Assembly: GCA_028875335.1 (NCBI GenBank)
Contig: JAPPEF010000246.1
Coordinates: 1 to 25,110 of the forward strand
Origin: Gemmatimonadota bacterium
GTDB lineage: Bacteria; Latescibacterota; UBA2968; UBA8231
Length of the DNA: 25,110 bases
Reading direction: 5' to 3'
Part shown: positions 1 through 8,241 of the stretch, piece by piece
How positions within the stretch are numbered: the stretch's first letter is position 1
How the letters are laid out: each line of letters opens with the position of its first letter
Notes under the pieces: model-generated
Databases searched by the model: none
Told to the model about the DNA's origin: nothing
The model's input: only the letters and a program-made list of their open reading frames with translations
Translations under genes and position numbers: made by a program

Positions 1-1
1 T

Positions 2-1234
2 TGCGGCCCGTCGCGCAACAGCATTGTCTCGGGCCAGTACGTCCACACCCACGGCCTTGACCGCAATGAGGCGTGGCTGACGCCCGACCAGCCCAATTGG
101 ATCGAGCAGCTCAGAGACGGCGGCTACCACACGGTCAACATCGGCAAGATGCACACCGCGCCCATCCGCCTGCCGTGCGGCTTCCGCCACCGCACGGTCG
201 TCGAAAACAAAAACTATCACCAGGGCCACCACGGTCCCGACCCAGACGACTACGACTTGTACTTGATGCAGTTCGGGCTTCGGCGACCGGCGCTGACCTA
301 CTACCGCGACGTGCCCAACTGGCCGGATTACTTGGGCGCAGCCGTGTGGCCGCACGACGAAGAGTTGTTTATCGACAACTGCGTTGGACGCTGGAGCGTG
401 GAGGCCATTCGCGATCACGACTTTGCCAAGCCGCTCTTTTTGTGGAGTGGTTTCGCCGGGCCGCACGACCCCTTTGACGCGCCCGCGTCCGCACTGGCGC
501 GCTACGAGGGCGTGGAAATTCCCGATCCCGTGGGGATCCCCAACGAACTGGACACCAAGCCGCCGCCACAGCGCCGAGCCATGGAGGGCATGGATGGCAG
601 ACTTGCGCCTGCGGCGATCTGGTGGAGCCGAGCGACCCCGGAACGCATTCGCCGCATGCGTCGGCACTACTACGCCAACATCACGGCCATTGACGATTGG
701 GTCGGCGCGATGGTCGCGGCCATGGACGAGCGGGGCGAACTGGATAACACGATTTTTGTGTTTACCTCGGATCACGGCGACTGCCTTGGCGACCATCACC
801 AAGTCTATAAGTTCTCGTCTCACTACGACTCAGTGGCGCGGGTGCCGCTGATTTTTGCCGGACCCGGAGTCGAGCGGCTGGGGGTACGCGATCCGCTAAT
901 CGAGCTGATTGACCTGGGTCCAACCCTGTTGGAAATGGCGGGATTAGGGCCGTTGGCTGGGGCGGCGGGGCTTTCTTTAGGGCCGCTGTTGCGCGGAGAA
1001 GAGACCGCATTGCACGAGACTGTGTTTTCCGAGTACGGTCCGCGCATCATGGCGCGAACCGAGGCGTGGAAATTGGTTTTTTACCCTGGGGAACCCTACG
1101 GGGAGTTGTATCATTTAGAAGAGGACCCGGACGAGCTGTACAACCTGTACGACGATCCGGCTCATGCGGGAGCGCGAGGAGAGATGGTGGAACGGATGAT
1201 GGATTGGTATGGAAAGACGCGGATGCAGCGCTAG
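2..1234 (+). CDS. Cys-type sulfatase, 5' end cut by window edge
   Basis: The reading frame is open from base 2, so the gene begins outside the window. The first residues read CGPSRNSIVSGQY, the sulfatase signature C-x-P-S-R whose cysteine becomes the catalytic formylglycine. GKMHT follows at about residue 49, and FTSDHGDCLGDHH, the Asp/His metal-binding block of family S1 sulfatases, lies about two thirds along. About 411 residues are present; only the N-terminal strand with the first metal ligands and any signal peptide is missing. The enzyme should hydrolyse sulfate esters, probably on sulfated glycans, and needs a formylglycine-generating enzyme encoded elsewhere. An internal ATG at 149 is not the start because the catalytic cysteine lies upstream of it. 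The substrate cannot be read from the sequence. The family call is firm. Confidence 0.95.
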   Translation, partial: CGPSRNSIVSGQYVHTHGLDRNEAWLTPDQPNWIEQLRDGGYHTVNIGKMHTAPIRLPCGFRHRTVVENKNYHQGHHGPDPDDYDLYLMQFGLRRPALTYYRDVPNWPDYLGAAVWPHDEELFIDNCVGRWSVEAIRDHDFAKPLFLWSGFAGPHDPFDAPASALARYEGVEIPDPVGIPNELDTKPPPQRRAMEGMDGRLAPAAIWWSRATPERIRRMRRHYYANITAIDDWVGAMVAAMDERGELDNTIFVFTSDHGDCLGDHHQVYKFSSHYDSVARVPLIFAGPGVERLGVRDPLIELIDLGPTLLEMAGLGPLAGAAGLSLGPLLRGEETALHETVFSEYGPRIMARTEAWKLVFYPGEPYGELYHLEEDPDELYNLYDDPAHAGARGEMVERMMDWYGKTRMQR

Positions 1235-1397
1235 CCGAGCAATTGATGATGGTGTGGATGGATTATCCCGAGTTGCGGAAAATCAAACGACTGGCGAGAC
1301 TCGATTAGGATATATAGGTGCTGACCGGCATCCCAATCGCGAGATGAAAGACAGACGCTCGGAGAACAACAATCCGCGCTAGCGAAAGGAGTACACT

Positions 1398-1769
1398 GTG
1401 AACATACACGTAGGTAATTTGGCGAAGACGACCAAAAAGGAGGCACTGGTCCAGCTCTTTCAACCGTACGGAAAGGTCGTGGCGGCCACCATTGCCCGCG
1501 ACAAGAAGAGCGGTGCCTCGCGCGGCTTCGGCTACGTGGAGATGGCCACTCGGCACGAAGGCGAAGAAGCCATCGCCCATCTCAACGACAAGGAATTTGA
1601 GGGGCAGAAGCTGCAGCTGAGCGAGGCGCACGAGCGCAAGGAGAAGGCCGGGCGCGGTGCGGGTAAGGGCGGCAATCGTCCTGACCACCAGCGCGGTAGT
1701 TTTTTCTCACCCCGTGGCGGTCAGCGCGGGTCGGGCAATGTGCGGCGGAGTGGACGGCGGGGATCCTAG
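1398..1769 (+). CDS. RRM-domain RNA-binding protein with Gly/Arg-rich tail
   Basis: This is a 123-aa protein with one RNA recognition motif. RNP2 is IHVGNL at residues 3-8 and RNP1 is RGFGYVEM at 42-49, with aromatic residues at the RNA-stacking positions. From about residue 80 the protein is a basic tail rich in Gly, Arg and Lys, as in the small bacterial and cyanobacterial RRM proteins of about 80-150 residues. It probably binds single-stranded RNA in the cytoplasm; targets are unknown. The start is GTG at 1398 with a clear AAGGAG six bases upstream. Its stop overlaps the stop of the convergent nuclease gene in the shared tetramer CTAG at 1766-1769. The preceding 163 bases contain no other convincing gene. 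Confidence 0.93.
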   Translation: MNIHVGNLAKTTKKEALVQLFQPYGKVVAATIARDKKSGASRGFGYVEMATRHEGEEAIAHLNDKEFEGQKLQLSEAHERKEKAGRGAGKGGNRPDHQRGSFFSPRGGQRGSGNVRRSGRRGS

Positions 1770-4057
1770 TCTGGGCGATCATAAAGCAGCAACCGCGCGA
1801 GGATGGGGTCGTGGTCGCTGGCTTGGTTGGGGAACTCGGTGTTGACGTGGACATAGTCGAACTCGGGCTGGAGCGCGAGCAGGGCCGAGCTGACCAGCAG
1901 GTAGTCGAGTTGCTGGGAAATGCCCTGAAAGTTATAGGAATAGGCCAAATCCCCATCCACCGCGTCGCCGAGATTGAAGAGGATCGGCGGAGTGCCGGCG
2001 AGCGTTCCGAGGACATCGCCCGGCGGCGGTTGCACTGGGGCGAGCGGAAACGGGCTTTCGTTGAGATCTCCGAGCACGACGATGTTGGCGTTGGGATCAA
2101 CGGCTAGCAGATCGGCGACGAGGTCGTGGATGAACGCGGCTTGGGCAAGGCGCTGGGCGAGCCCGCCATTGGTCGGCGGCTGGATTCGACCGAAGAGGGG
2201 TGGGCTGCCATACTTGGACGAGAAGTGGCAGTTGATCACCGTCAGCTTGGTTCCCTTGAAATCGAACGCGGCCTTGAGCGGTTTGCGGCTGTTGCGGAAG
2301 GCGTCGTCTTCAATGCGCTCTACCGAACCAATCAGGGCCACCCGAGCGGGCTGGTAGAGGTACGCAACGCGGATATTGCCGCCCGGCTGGCCGCCATCGG
2401 CCCCATCTGGGGGCGCGACGTCCGCGTACTTATACTTCGGGCCACCGGCCGCAGCAATGGCGGCTACGAGCGTTTGCGCCGTCTGGTCCGCTGAAGTGGT
2501 GCCGTCGTTGGCTGAGCCACTATTGTCCTGCACTTCCTGCAAGGCCAGCACATCTGGTGCGCCTAGGCGATGGACGATTTGGTCGGCAATGGCTGCGAAT
2601 TGACCGTCCGCTAGGTCTGCACTTTCGTCGTGGTCATTGGGATCGAGATTGTACACGTTGAAACTGCCCACCGTCAGATGCGTGGCCGTGCCGACGAGGG
2701 CGGTCGTTTCCGGTGCCAAGCCGGCGCTCTCGACCACCGGCTCGGTCAAGACGAGCACCTCAAAGTTGCCAAAGCGGTAGCTAACCGGGCCGCGCACATG
2801 GCCGAGGGCATCGCCGACCTGCACAGCCGGCATGTCGCCGGGCAGCAGGCTGTCGTCGAGCTGGATGCGCTGCGGATGCAGGGTATGCGGCGTTAGATTC
2901 AACCCGCCCCGCGAGTTGAGCTGCTGCCCCGCACCTGCATCGGCGAGGACGACAATTTCTCCAAAGCGGTTGGTCGGACTAATGGCGACCGCGTCTTGCA
3001 CTTCCACCAACATTCCCTCTAGCGACTCGTAGAAGTCAATGCCGTCCTCGGCTGGGTCGAAAACTGCGAAGTTGTCGTTGTCGATCACCCTTGTCGGCGG
3101 CTGGCGGTCGGCCGCGCCAAGGACTACTGGGGTCGGCGTGGGGTTGCCGGTTGACAAGGTCTGAATGCGGTCGGGCTGGGAGAATTCGGTTATGGTCAGA
3201 TTGTTGGTGGCCGCGCCGCCGGGAATGTATTCGATCACGGTGCCGGTTACCTGTACCTCGTCGCCGATGGCGACCTTTGGGGCGCTTTTGGTATAGACGA
3301 ACATCCCGTCGGATGTGCGCTCATCGCCGTCTCCGGTTGGATCTTGGAAGTAGAAACCATTGCGTGCGACCGCCGTTACAATGCCCCGCGTCGAGACCTG
3401 CTCGTCCTTGTGCGGCGAGGTGTGGCTAGCCCCTTGGATTTCGCAGATTTTGAGCACCGGGGGAGAGGCCGCGTTTGTGCCGAAGACTTGGTCGGCATTT
3501 GGGGCACCAAAGCTGGATGGGGTCGGTATGCTCCAAAAAAAATCACTCGGCGCGGTGCCGGTGCCCTTTAGTTGCAGGGAAAATTCCACTGGCGTGGAAT
3601 TGGATTCGGTAACCTGGATGTCGGTGCTGGTCATGCCGTCAGCGGGTCCACCCACTGCCGTGAACGTCCCTTCGTAACTGAGGAACTGGACGGCCTGCCC
3701 GTTGGCGACTAGGGCGATCCCGTCGGGGGCACCGTTCTGGATGCTTTTTGCAAAGCCGAAGGAGATCGCTCCGAACCCGTTGGCCTGATCTGGTATGACC
3801 CCGCTCAAGTGCTTAGTGCGGTATGAAGCGCCATTCCGTCCGTTGTAGAGCACCAAGGCCCAGCCGGAAAGATCGGTCCCGGCTGGGCCGGCGATCTCGA
3901 TGGCTTCGCCGGTATCCTTGCCGGTGTTATCGTAGTGAATTTCGTTGATGAATGCAGTTTGGCCGAGCAACGGCCCGGCTCCAAGCGAGAGTAGAAAGGC
4001 GCAAAAAGCGGATCGGCGAAGCTTGGCGAGTTGGGTTTTGGAGTATGTAGCGAACAT
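1766..4057 (-). CDS. Secreted extracellular nuclease: lamin-tail + OB-fold + EEP domain
   Basis: The product is about 763 aa. A basic N-terminus with a hydrophobic stretch ending near GPLLGQTAF is a likely signal peptide. Residues about 35-180 look like a lamin-tail domain (INEIHYDN, GWALVLYNG). Residues about 205-440 resemble the OB-fold-like region of ExeM/NucH-type nucleases. The C-terminus is an endonuclease/exonuclease/phosphatase domain: SFNVYNLD, LALQEVQD (metal Glu), INCHFSSK, VLGDLNESP (Asp/Asn) and SDHDPI (catalytic Asp-His). The protein probably degrades extracellular DNA for phosphate or biofilm turnover. I chose ATG at 4057; a TTG two codons upstream at 4063 is also possible. Its stop overlaps that of the convergent RRM gene. 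Whether a C-terminal sorting tail exists is unclear; none is obvious. Confidence 0.92.
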   Translation of the reverse strand: MFATYSKTQLAKLRRSAFCAFLLSLGAGPLLGQTAFINEIHYDNTGKDTGEAIEIAGPAGTDLSGWALVLYNGRNGASYRTKHLSGVIPDQANGFGAISFGFAKSIQNGAPDGIALVANGQAVQFLSYEGTFTAVGGPADGMTSTDIQVTESNSTPVEFSLQLKGTGTAPSDFFWSIPTPSSFGAPNADQVFGTNAASPPVLKICEIQGASHTSPHKDEQVSTRGIVTAVARNGFYFQDPTGDGDERTSDGMFVYTKSAPKVAIGDEVQVTGTVIEYIPGGAATNNLTITEFSQPDRIQTLSTGNPTPTPVVLGAADRQPPTRVIDNDNFAVFDPAEDGIDFYESLEGMLVEVQDAVAISPTNRFGEIVVLADAGAGQQLNSRGGLNLTPHTLHPQRIQLDDSLLPGDMPAVQVGDALGHVRGPVSYRFGNFEVLVLTEPVVESAGLAPETTALVGTATHLTVGSFNVYNLDPNDHDESADLADGQFAAIADQIVHRLGAPDVLALQEVQDNSGSANDGTTSADQTAQTLVAAIAAAGGPKYKYADVAPPDGADGGQPGGNIRVAYLYQPARVALIGSVERIEDDAFRNSRKPLKAAFDFKGTKLTVINCHFSSKYGSPPLFGRIQPPTNGGLAQRLAQAAFIHDLVADLLAVDPNANIVVLGDLNESPFPLAPVQPPPGDVLGTLAGTPPILFNLGDAVDGDLAYSYNFQGISQQLDYLLVSSALLALQPEFDYVHVNTEFPNQASDHDPILARLLLYDRPD

Positions 4058-4103
4058 GGTCAACCGTCTTCGTTGGCGGCGAGTAGGGGCTTACGGAATG
4101 TTT

Positions 4104-4718
4104 TCAGCCGCGTACCCGATGCGCCAGCGCGAGTAGCTCGGCGTGGCTTTGGACGCGGAAGTCGGCTTTATCAGTCCACTCGTTTTGATCGAGAGGATCG
4201 TAGTAGATGGTGGTAACTTCGGCGCGGCGGCCAGCTTCGAGGTCATAGCGGAAGTCGCCGACCATCACGGCGGTTGTTGGCGCAGCATCCCAAGCGGCGA
4301 GCAGCTTGTGGATGCCATCGGGATCGGGCTTGGGGGCGGCCTCGTCGCGGCCTAAGACGTGGGCGGGATCGAAGAATTCGGCGAGGTCGCAAACGGCGAG
4401 CGTCTGCAACGCATTGGCGTGGTTATTGCGGGTGAGGATGCCGAGCCGGAAACCGCGTTCGACCAGTGAGCTCAGCAGCGCGTGGACGCCGGGTAGGGGC
4501 TGGGCGCGAAGCGCGTACTCGCGTTCGAGCGCGGCAAGGCGGCGTCTGAGCGCGGCTGCTTCGGCAGCGGGGCGGGTGTCAATTTCTTCGAGCATCCCCT
4601 TCCCCAAAGGCAGACCCAATTCCTGGCGCATAGCATTGAAATCAATGGCGCTATCGGCTAGAGTGTTGTCGAGATCGAAAATCCAATGGGTGAAGTTCAG
4701 TGCCTTGTTATTGGTCAT
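4104..4718 (-). CDS. HAD-superfamily hydrolase, phosphoglycolate phosphatase-like
   Basis: This 204-aa protein carries all four HAD motifs. Motif I is FDLDNTL with nucleophile Asp15 and acid/base Asp17, motif II is LTRNN with Thr96, motif III is Lys130 in PKPDP, and motif IV is VGDFRYD with Asp155 and Asp159. The segment at about 25-80 is helical and fits a small alpha-helical cap (subfamily I). The reaction is probably hydrolysis of a small phosphate ester in the cytoplasm; the substrate cannot be assigned. The gene lies about 100 bases downstream of the PhyH gene, from which it is separated by AT-rich heptamer repeats, and 46 bases upstream of the nuclease start. Its ribosome-binding site is weak (GAAAGAA). 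Confidence 0.93.
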   Translation of the reverse strand: MTNNKALNFTHWIFDLDNTLADSAIDFNAMRQELGLPLGKGMLEEIDTRPAAEAAALRRRLAALEREYALRAQPLPGVHALLSSLVERGFRLGILTRNNHANALQTLAVCDLAEFFDPAHVLGRDEAAPKPDPDGIHKLLAAWDAAPTTAVMVGDFRYDLEAGRRAEVTTIYYDPLDQNEWTDKADFRVQSHAELLALAHRVRG

Positions 4719-4726
4719 AATTCTTT

Positions 4727-4823
4727 CAATTAGGAATTAGGAATTACCCCAACCGTCCCTCCAATTCGGTCGGCTTGTCACGCTCTAATTCCTAATTCTC
4801 AATTCTCAATTCCTAATTCCTAA
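4727..4823. repeat. AT-rich heptamer repeats in inverted arrangement
   Basis: On the plus strand 4786-4823 is an array of 7-bp units: TAATTCC, TAATTCT, CAATTCT, CAATTCC, TAATTCC, then TAA. At 4727-4746 the same heptamer occurs in the opposite orientation (CAATTAGGAATTAGGAATTA). About 39 bases of ordinary sequence separate the arms, so a transcript could fold into a long stem-loop. The right array overlaps the stop codon of the PhyH gene. The composition is much more AT-rich than the surroundings. Function is unknown; dispersed intergenic repeats of this style occur in many bacterial genomes. Confidence 0.85.
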
Positions 4824-5791
4824 CGGCGCTCGGCAAAAGGGGTCCAGCCGCGGCCGGGGTTGCGTACGGGGGTCTGTTCGTAGCGGGTGCGGATTTCCTT
4901 GAATTTGGCGATGTCGGTGATTTCGCGCTCGGGATTTTGCGCGTCTTTGATGACAAAGTCGCCCTCCCCAGGCCAGCAGGCCATGGTGACCGGCTCGCGT
5001 TCCAGGTCGAAGTCTGCGGGGTCTTCGTCGATGTTGTTCGGAATCTCGGCGTCTTGGTAGCGGAGATCGACGCTCCAGCGGACGATGTCGGTGTTGTTCT
5101 CAAAAGAGGCGTGCGGGGTGAGATTGGTCATAAAGAGCACTGACCCGGCGCGCATTGGGCAGGCCACAGGCTCGGGGGCCGGCAGGTCTTCGCCGGCGAT
5201 TTCGAGATACCCGCCTTGCCCGCCGGTGTAATGGCGATAGACGCCGCTGCGGTGCGATTTGGGCAGGACGTACAGGCAGCCGTTTTCAATGGTGGCATCG
5301 ACGAGAGGAATCCAGCAGGTCACGATTAGGCTCTGGTCGCAGTGAGGCATGAAGTAGCCCGAGTCTTGGTGCCAAGGCACGGCCCCACGCGAGTAGCCGG
5401 GAGCCTTGGGGCGGACGCGGTACACGGACGAGCCAATGATGTCCGGGCCGACGAGGCTTTCGATGCAGGAGACGAGCGGCGGGTGGCGCAAAAAGTCGAG
5501 AATGGCTTGTTCTTTGAAGCCGCCGCCGCCGTGCCCCATGATCGTTCGGGTCACGCGCTCGCCGACTTCGACATCGGCTTTGAAGAGGGCACCGAGCCGG
5601 GTTTCAAAGGGTTCGGAGGCAGAAGTTTCCGCGCCGAGTAGCCCTTCTTCTTGTAGAGTGGCACACGTCTGGTCAATGACGGCGGTGAGGCCGTCTTTGA
5701 GGGGTTGGAGATCGGCTTGGGAGTAGATGTCTTCTTTGACTACGTAGCCAAGGTCGTGGAATTGCTGGCGTTCGGCAGTGGTTAGGCTCAT
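4820..5791 (-). CDS. Phytanoyl-CoA dioxygenase (PhyH) family Fe(II)/2-oxoglutarate oxygenase
   Basis: The 323-aa protein has the double-stranded beta-helix iron site of the family: HxD at His141 and Asp143 in WHQDSGY, distal His227 in TPHASFENN, and Arg238 as the likely 2-oxoglutarate ligand. The length is typical of bacterial PhyH proteins. It should hydroxylate or otherwise oxidise a small organic substrate in the cytoplasm, using oxygen and 2-oxoglutarate and releasing succinate and CO2; the substrate is unknown. The ATG has CGGAG about seven bases upstream. Upstream is the GH99-like gene on the same strand, with about 50 bases between them. Large families of such oxygenases are typical of Poribacteria and Latescibacteria, which is one reason for the taxonomic suggestion. 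Confidence 0.93.
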   Translation of the reverse strand: MSLTTAERQQFHDLGYVVKEDIYSQADLQPLKDGLTAVIDQTCATLQEEGLLGAETSASEPFETRLGALFKADVEVGERVTRTIMGHGGGGFKEQAILDFLRHPPLVSCIESLVGPDIIGSSVYRVRPKAPGYSRGAVPWHQDSGYFMPHCDQSLIVTCWIPLVDATIENGCLYVLPKSHRSGVYRHYTGGQGGYLEIAGEDLPAPEPVACPMRAGSVLFMTNLTPHASFENNTDIVRWSVDLRYQDAEIPNNIDEDPADFDLEREPVTMACWPGEGDFVIKDAQNPEREITDIAKFKEIRTRYEQTPVRNPGRGWTPFAERR

Positions 5792-5841
5792 GACATGCTC
5801 CGAGTTGAATGGGTCGTCAAAGGGTATCCCCTCTTTCCGCT

Positions 5842-7059
5842 CTAGTCAATGGCATCCCGAAGCAGTATTTTTCTCGCGGCCTCATTCTCCGACGCGAACA
5901 AAAATGCTGCGACGCTGTCGAGATGTGTGGCCGTCCGCCCGTCCGCTGCTACTTGCTGGCGAAGCTGGTATAGCGCGATGGGCAGGCGCAGATCTTCTGG
6001 GTTGTACGGAAAAGTTTTGCCGGCGTGCTTTCTGCGGTAGTTCTGTAGCGCTTCGAGATAGCGATAGCCGAATTCTATCGTCGGCTCGATTATGGTGCCC
6101 TCGCCGTAATCGTTCCAAGTGACAATCTGGATCAGCGACGCGTTTTCCCCTGCGCGTGCTAGCGTCTCGGCAAAAACCGCGCCCTCTTGGTCGTCGAGAT
6201 ACCCGTAGCTTTCGCGCACACCGGCTTCCTCGTAAATGTCGTGGAACTTGGGGAACGCCGTGCCGACGCCGTCCTTCTCGTAAAGCTGGCTTAGGTAGGT
6301 GCGCCAAGTGGCAGGAGATACGACGCGGCCGTCGTGTACTGGAGGCCACCCGAATACCCCGTCGGCTCCTTCTTGCAGGGTGTTCAGAGTGTAGAAGTAC
6401 GGAGGTTGCGACAAGCCCGAAAATAGCTCCTTCCACGCCGCCCCTTTGAAGTACTGCGGGCCAAATACGAGGAGCAGAGGCCGGCCAGCGATCTTGGCGT
6501 ATTCGTCGGCGACAAACCAGTGGTCTTGCATCCAGCGCAAGACCTCTTGGCCGTGGCTAAGGGCTTGGCTTTCGCGGAGAATCCCATCGTTGACGAGGTG
6601 TTTTATCGTTTGGTCTTCGTAACAAATGGCGAAACTCAATCCGGCCTTTTTGATGTATGTGATTAGGTGGTTTGTATTGTGGTGGATTGCGGCGTAATCG
6701 CGGTGATCTTTGATGCCGTACCAGTCGATGATTGCGCCGTCGATGCCCGCGAATTTCATAAGCAGGACATGGCATTCCAATGCGTGTGGATCGTTTGAAT
6801 CGTACGGCCCGATCAATGGGTAGTAATGAGAGGCTATTTCGCGGCGGCCATCGTCGGCGATGGTGTCGGGATCAAAGTGATTCATGGTCCAGTGCCAGCC
6901 CCACTCGCCGCTGACGGGTTTCGATGCGTACCAGGGCATGTAGTGAACCATTATTTTCGGGGCTGCTGCGAACAGAGACTGAGCATCCGAGTCAACGAGG
7001 CTTTTGACGCAGGAGCACAGCGACACACAGCACAGGGCGATGAGGGGGAGACGTTTCAC
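5842..7059 (-). CDS. GH71/GH99-like glycoside hydrolase-type lipoprotein
   Basis: This 405-aa protein starts MKRLPLIALCCVSLCSC, a short charged and hydrophobic signal with a probable lipobox (LCSC), so it is probably a lipoprotein. The mature part begins PKIMVHYMPWY and continues with GIDGAIIDWYG, LLLVFGPQYF and IQIVTWNDYGEGTIIEP. These blocks are characteristic of the GH71/GH99-like TIM barrel that in known members acts on mannan-type or alpha-glucan linkages. Substrate cannot be assigned. The start codon is GTG and its ribosome-binding site is weak. The gene lies 39 bases downstream of the unrecognised 370-aa gene and is probably co-transcribed with it. Together with the sulfatase it suggests polysaccharide use. 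Confidence 0.85.
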   Translation of the reverse strand: MKRLPLIALCCVSLCSCVKSLVDSDAQSLFAAAPKIMVHYMPWYASKPVSGEWGWHWTMNHFDPDTIADDGRREIASHYYPLIGPYDSNDPHALECHVLLMKFAGIDGAIIDWYGIKDHRDYAAIHHNTNHLITYIKKAGLSFAICYEDQTIKHLVNDGILRESQALSHGQEVLRWMQDHWFVADEYAKIAGRPLLLVFGPQYFKGAAWKELFSGLSQPPYFYTLNTLQEGADGVFGWPPVHDGRVVSPATWRTYLSQLYEKDGVGTAFPKFHDIYEEAGVRESYGYLDDQEGAVFAETLARAGENASLIQIVTWNDYGEGTIIEPTIEFGYRYLEALQNYRRKHAGKTFPYNPEDLRLPIALYQLRQQVAADGRTATHLDSVAAFLFASENEAARKILLRDAID

Positions 7060-7098
7060 GTAATAAGCTACTCTAAGGGCACGAGCCCAGTCCGCTTG

Positions 7099-8211
7099 TT
7101 ACTCTTTCCTACCAATCTCTCGTTCCAATTGTTCAAACAGCGATTCCTCGCGTTCCAATTCATCGACGAATTGAACCTGCTTTATGTTGTACGGGTAAAT
7201 CACTTTGACAAAGCCCTTGAGGAAGGCTCTCAGGACGTGGTCCGTTACTTCCTCCAGCACCACGTCGTCCAAGGGGTACGTCGGATCTACGTGGAAACGC
7301 CTGTTGGTGCAATCGGGATCATCTGCGGAATGGTCGATGATCCCGTGGCGCACGAACCCCAAAATAGTTATAGCCTGGTACGGCAAAAAGCCGCCGGATT
7401 GGGCTTCGGCGCGGCCTATTGTGCTCTCCAGCCGCTGTTGCCAAAAAGGGTGGTCTCCGCCAGTAGTCTGGAGTTGCTCTTTGGTCCACTTCAGGTAGAA
7501 AAGGACGAAATGGCGCACCAAAGGCGAGACAAAGCCTCCCTTGGACCGCAACACGCGCTTGACCACTTTGAGCAGCCCGGGGTCGCCGTAGAGTCGCTTG
7601 CTGAACTCGTATTCTACATCTCCTCCCGCGGCAGGCAAGAGTTCGTCGCCTCGCCCGTGCAGGTCTTTAGCGGCCTGATTGATCTCGTAGAAGAGCGAGT
7701 TCCCCACAGTGATCCACCCCACATCCCGACCGTCTAGTCCGGTGGCGAACGATAGGTGATTCGTGGGGGTGGCGAATCGCCCGCCGAGCGCTTGATCCAC
7801 GCGCATCAGGTCCGGGGTTGCGCCCAAACTCTCACCAAATGTGGCATCGGCCACGACTTTTTCGTACGTGCTGGCAATGAGGTCGTGGGCCTTCTGCTCT
7901 ATTTCCGGCGGCAGGGATAACGCGGTCTCGGCAAAAGGAATGATGCCGTCGTCTCTGAGTTGTAGGCTCTGCGTTTCTTCCACAAACGAAGGCCGGGCCG
8001 GGGTGTCGTCCTCTGCATCGCGGGTGGCGCGCAAAGCCATATACGTTGCGAACAGCAGATCGTTAAAGGGCACGTAGCGCATGCTGGTCAGCAGTTGGCC
8101 CTTATGGGTCGAGAATACGTAGAGCTTGTCGGCATAGACGGTCCGCGTATATCCCAGACCATTTGCCCCGACAAAGGAAAGCGCATGGGAGAAATGGGCA
8201 TCACTGGTCAT
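7099..8211 (-). CDS. Unrecognised 370-aa cytoplasmic protein
   Basis: I do not recognise this family. The protein has no signal peptide or transmembrane segment, few cysteines and a mixed composition. Visible blocks include FVGANGLGYTRTVYADKLYVF near the N-terminus, TNHLSFATGLDGRDVGW in the middle and a C-terminal Glu/Arg-rich helix ending EREIGRKE. An in-frame GTG at 8229 would add six residues, but the sequence between them contains AAGGAG (8218-8223) six bases before ATG 8211, so ATG 8211 is the better start. It follows the TPR-propeller gene by 30 bases and precedes the GH99-like gene by 39, so the three are probably one transcription unit. No function can be inferred beyond that context. 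Confidence 0.8.
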   Translation of the reverse strand: MTSDAHFSHALSFVGANGLGYTRTVYADKLYVFSTHKGQLLTSMRYVPFNDLLFATYMALRATRDAEDDTPARPSFVEETQSLQLRDDGIIPFAETALSLPPEIEQKAHDLIASTYEKVVADATFGESLGATPDLMRVDQALGGRFATPTNHLSFATGLDGRDVGWITVGNSLFYEINQAAKDLHGRGDELLPAAGGDVEYEFSKRLYGDPGLLKVVKRVLRSKGGFVSPLVRHFVLFYLKWTKEQLQTTGGDHPFWQQRLESTIGRAEAQSGGFLPYQAITILGFVRHGIIDHSADDPDCTNRRFHVDPTYPLDDVVLEEVTDHVLRAFLKGFVKVIYPYNIKQVQFVDELEREESLFEQLEREIGRKE

Positions 8212-8241
8212 TTTTTGCTCCTTGGCCACTACCGCTCGACT

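Noticed and set aside
149..1234. Sulfatase starting at the internal ATG 149
   Set aside because: The catalytic CGPSR motif lies upstream in the same open frame, so the gene is simply cut by the window edge.
6826..7737. Plus-strand ORF of 303 codons opposite the GH99-like and 370-aa genes
   Set aside because: It is antisense to two well-supported genes, spans their junction and shows no recognisable domain.
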